Of a DNA stretch of 64,000 nucleotides, positions 60,800 through 64,000 are shown piece by piece (the stretch's first letter is position 1; each line of letters begins with the position of its first letter). Where the stretch lies: the NCBI GenBank assembly GCA_002633005.1, contig NMRA01000154.1, positions 290,728-354,727 on the forward strand. The letters run 5' to 3'. The position numbers and the translations under genes were made by a program. The notes under the pieces are model-generated. The model did not search any database. It had not been told where the DNA came from and worked only from the letters and a program-made list of their open reading frames with translations. The DNA comes from Phoronis australis (lineage: Eukaryota; Phoronida; Phoronidae).

Positions 60800-62411
60800 A
60801 GTTCCTGGGCAGTGGGCTGTCAAAGATAATTGAACGTAGCGGTCTCTGGTTTTGACAAACAGACCATTGGACCGCAAGCCTTTTGTAGGCGTGGATGAAA
60901 CTGGTTCTACAATTATGGTTCGCTATTATCTTTTATTATGAGGTGCATTTTCGGCCAGTGCTCCCTGGCCGCTGACACTGATTCACCATCTGATCAGAAC
61001 AGAAGTTTCATTCTTATTCTTAAAATCATTGAATCAGCTGTTGATTTAGAACAAGAAAATAGACGCTTTTCATATAAAAAGGATTCGTTAAATTTCTACA
61101 TACCTCACATGAACATGAATTGTAACAGCCTAATAGTATACATGTATGTCGAAAAACATTTAAGTCTCAGTTCCGTTACCGACAGATGATACTATTTGAA
61201 AATTATTGTTTAATCAGTGTCTAATGGTTATTTTATGTATAGGAAGAAAACGACTCATGGACACAGAGAATACGATAAGCGCTACGGGTAGCGGTGAAAC
61301 GGCGACGCCCGGCCCACGGCCGACTCGGATAGTCTGCAAAAGAGTTTGTTTTTATTATTCATCGATTCGTTTGTTTTTCTGAATCACCAACGCATGTTTA
61401 ATTTTCCCTTTTCAATTTGTCGCCGATGCACAGCCCTACGCTTCGACGGCGACCCGACGTCGAACCGACGCCAGACTCACGGCACCCCGCAGTTCTGGGC
61501 ACTCGTCGCACCATAGCAGGTCCAACGGCAAAAGTGTATCGATGCTGAGCCATTAATGTTGATCCGACGACAAGAGTGAATAGTAATCAAAGAAGGATTG
61601 CAGGTTATCTTAAACAACGTGACTCGAAAAAATAATATCGCGTGCGTCGAATTTACCTCAAAGTGTAAAACAGGCGTTTCCACGAGTTACCTCGAAGGCG
61701 ACATAGCAACGTCGGGACATCGCGTTAGCGCGACCTACAAACGATTGGCCATGTTGTTCCAAGTGCTGCTCTCTGGGAGTAGCTTAGGGCTACATGTATA
61801 CAAAGGGCGTGCTGAATAGGCATCCTAGAAGTTGTCTGGGAGGAAAACGAATGACAGCCCGTAGCAGTTTCCTCCTAAGGCAATTCGTAAAATGAACATG
61901 GTGGAAGTGAAATATTTAACAGAGAAAAAAAAAACGTGGCAACAGGTAGAGGGGCATACAAGGAGAGGGTGTGGACGTAACAAACAGTAGCCCACAAACC
62001 TAAGAGAACAGCGCCAGCGTGTAAGAGAGAGCGAGAGAGAGAGAGAGAGGGGGGAGAGGGGAGGGAAAGAGAAAAAATAATACGTTCATTAACTTATATA
62101 ACAATTAATGAAATGTTATAAAAACTGTAGGGTATATACAATATATATAAATGTGCAAAATATCAATAATATATGTGTCAATTGGACGAGTATGATTGTC
62201 AAATTAAAAATACAAGGTCAAAAAATGAAATTTCAAAGGGAAGCTCGCTTGTTTCAGTACACGGTCAATATGATCTCCATATTCCTTCACGGCTAAACGG
62301 AGCCGTTTCTTCCAACCAGAAAAGCGTTTCCGTATCACCTTAGCGCCATAAGGTGTCACTTGCTGAAATTACCATCTGTACTAAGAGCCTGGTGACAATA
62401 TCGATACAACC
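60800..62411. other. No recognised gene; GA microsatellite
   Basis: A GA-rich simple repeat lies at about 62023-62075. Frames at 60938-61189 and 61598-61819 show no motif. 61270-61500 is CpG-rich without an apparent exon. Confidence 0.4.
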
Positions 62412-62715
62412 CAGTGGCGGATCCAGGATATCACAAGGGGGGGCCCAACATGTCTGAAAATATTTGTACAAAGCACGATTAGATGCGCATGGCAACGAAT
62501 GGGGGGAGGTAGGGAGGGGGGTTCGCCCCCCTCCCGCCCAGGAAATTTTTTTTCTGTTTTTTCCCCTAAAAATCAAGCATTTTCCTTGATTCCTGAAGTA
62601 TTATCCAAGAACAAAGGCAAAGAAAAAGAAAAAGAAAAAGAAAAAAAAGGCGTACGTGTCAAACATGAAAAACTACAATTTTCACGGACTCGAACTCACG
62701 ACCTGGGCCCGGTCT
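62412..62715 (-). mobile_element. tRNA-derived SINE, copy 2 (inverted)
   Basis: Reverse-orientation copy of 24165-24460: CAGTGGCGGATCCAGGATAT, AAATCAAGCATTTTCCTTGA, TTCCTGAAGTATTATCC, an A/AAAG-rich stretch, then ACTCGAACTCACGACCTG (box B complement). Its tRNA-like head is truncated after the box B region. The 177-codon plus-strand frame from 62499 crosses it and is not a gene. Confidence 0.65.
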
Positions 62716-63010
62716 CCAATCTCCGTACTCAGACTCGAATCATGCTCAAACTCACACTTCATACTCAACTCGAGTACAGACTCAGCTTTGGTGTATTCAA
62801 TGTCATACTCGAAAAATCTGTACTCGAAATTTCGAGCACTAACTCAGTTTTCGAGTGTACTCGAACTGAAATGTATCTCATCTATATTTCGAGTACGATT
62901 TTGAGTAAAAATTCGGAGTCTATGCTCAAATTTCAAGTTTGGTATGGCAGTGTGCTTGAAATCGTACTCGAAAATATATACGAGCCAGAGAACAAAATAT
63001 CGAAAGGGAA
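62716..63010. repeat. Low-complexity ACTCGA-rich degenerate repeat
   Basis: Repeated short words such as ACTCGAAA, TCGAGTA and CTCAAA with no fixed period. It directly follows the SINE copy. Confidence 0.5.
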
Positions 63011-63837
63011 CCAAGAAACACAGCAAATCTAAAAAATAAGTCCTCTTACCGTATCTCAGCACTTCAATTTCAGTTCAGAGATAATAGTTTTCATCTTAAA
63101 TCTTCTTATTCTTCACCTTCTTAACCCGCCGTATCATTTTATGTTATGGCCGCAGTTCTACCTCTACAATTCCTGGCAACAGGCGCATTGTAATCCCTCG
63201 TCGGCGAGTCATAACAAGCGTAGAAAGCAGTTGTGGGAAAAGTCGTGTGAGAAGTTTGTGCTGCCCTTATTTCGGTATGTGTGCCTACGTTTTGTAGGAT
63301 TTCCGAAAGACGTGGAGGGAAGTTATGAACAGTTCGCTTCCCTGCCAGGTACATTTCTCATCATAAGTTAGTCATCTATAATTCCTCAATCCCCAAATGG
63401 AATTCCAGATTTTGTTTGCCGATTTCTAAGTAGACGTCTCGTCCCGTTCACTGCCACTGGTGAACCCGAATGCCTGCACAAGTATTGTTTTTTAACTCAC
63501 GTGACAAATGTCAACTCACTTGATACATCCCGGTAAAATACAAAGATACAGTATCAAAGTTTGACATCAGCGTAGGCCTACACAGCAATGGGTTTTATGT
63601 CAAGACTAAATTAGCAACAGAGATGTGATGTGATAAGCTGTTACATATTTCTTAAGACATTTTCGGGACTGGGTGAGGAACTCAAGAAGTAAAGCTTAAT
63701 AATTGCCAAATGTATCAAAGAAATGGCATAAGAATATTTATTAAAACTAAAATGAACAACAGTTACAGAACACTCAGAATGGGGCTATTCGGAGAATTCT
63801 CCTCGCGGTGTCGCTGCTGTACTAGTGGTGATTAAAT
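63011..63837. other. No recognised feature
   Basis: Frames near 63141-63371 (both strands) are unrecognised. Probable upstream region of the putative gene at the right edge. Confidence 0.35.
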
Positions 63838-63847
63838 TGCGCATGCG
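63838..63847. promoter_or_regulatory. NRF1-type motif, putative promoter element
   Basis: TGCGCATGCG matches the NRF1 consensus (YGCGCATGCGCR) over ten bases. It lies about 30 bp upstream of an ATG in a moderately CpG-rich setting, a common arrangement at metazoan housekeeping promoters. Confidence 0.45.
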
Positions 63848-63878
63848 TGGCTGTCTGCATGTAAACAACTGGTAAAAG

Positions 63879-63953
63879 ATGGAATTTTTATCAAAATACG
63901 TCGTCGCGCTAAGCCTTATTACTGCTAATTTCCCTGGTGCAAGTCTTCGACAG
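63879..63953 (+). CDS. Possible first coding exon with signal peptide (gene continues beyond window)
   Basis: ATG at 63879 (context AAGATGG) reads MEFLSKYVVALSLITANFPG, then ASLRQ. A short polar start, a hydrophobic core and small residues at the end look like a secretory signal or membrane anchor. CGACAG|GTGGCC offers a splice donor at 63954; unspliced, the frame stops at 63980. The support is the NRF1-type motif, the start context and the donor. The product is unknown. Confidence 0.4.
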
Positions 63954-64000
63954 GTGGCCACAAATTCCCAAAAGACCTAAGGTTACTATATTCGTGGACA

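Noticed and set aside
62499-63032. 177-codon plus-strand frame with a KEKEKEKEK stretch
   Set aside because: It runs through the inverted SINE copy, its AAAG tract and the ACTCGA low-complexity region.
1-64000. CRISPR arrays, bacterial operons, ribosome binding sites, rho-independent terminators
   Set aside because: Gene structure is spliced and eukaryotic; the tandem arrays have no spacer-repeat architecture.

Overview
The window is animal nuclear DNA. The genes are split by GT-AG introns, coding density is very low, and dispersed repeats are plentiful. No CDS is long, there are no operons, and there is one assembly gap (Ns 16781-17778) plus a single N at 21458. AT-rich spacers, many ACATGTAC and TAGGCCTA words, and the mix of mobile elements (P/THAP-like, Penelope-like, L1/Tx1-like LINE, hAT-like MITEs, tRNA-derived SINEs) suggest a marine invertebrate. 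An echinoderm, hemichordate or lancelet is my guess, with low confidence.

Three protein-coding genes can be assembled exon by exon. (1) On the minus strand, about 3462-8752, six exons encode an RCC1-repeat beta-propeller protein. Its 3' end is not found and may lie beyond the left edge. (2) On the plus strand, 14670-19708, five exons give a complete 165-residue PX-domain sorting nexin of the SNX24/SNX22 type. The assembly gap lies in its third intron, between the arms of a P/THAP-like inverted-repeat element. (3) On the minus strand, 27944-34017, three exons give a 487-residue, 12-helix major facilitator transporter resembling MFSD4. A possible signal-peptide first exon sits at the right edge (63879-63953), just downstream of an NRF1-type motif. 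The genes appear unrelated in function.

The rest is mainly repeat-derived. Left part: a lone transposon end (about 200-505), a hAT-like MITE (78-211), a 36-bp minisatellite (1309-1430) and a foldback element (9565-9787). Middle: a THAP/P-like foldback element with a broken THAP ORF (22375-23647), a tRNA-headed SINE (about 24165-24460) and a 2.85-kb inverted-repeat structure (24839-27689). Next come LINE reverse transcriptase relics (35400-36480) and a Penelope-like relic with two inverted hammerhead-like cores (39940-40345).

The most unusual structure is 45016-49559. Inverted repeats of 0.6-0.75 kb enclose about 3.2 kb with minus-strand fragments of a protein carrying a YHxxCY motif. Further right lie a 24-bp-type degenerate repeat, a 1.7-kb satellite with two alternating unit types (53266-55010), a transposase relic (55580-55768), the second copy of a 480-bp dispersed repeat (60040-60530; first copy 38060-38570) and a second, inverted SINE copy (62412-62715). 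Most short ORFs elsewhere look like chance reading frames.
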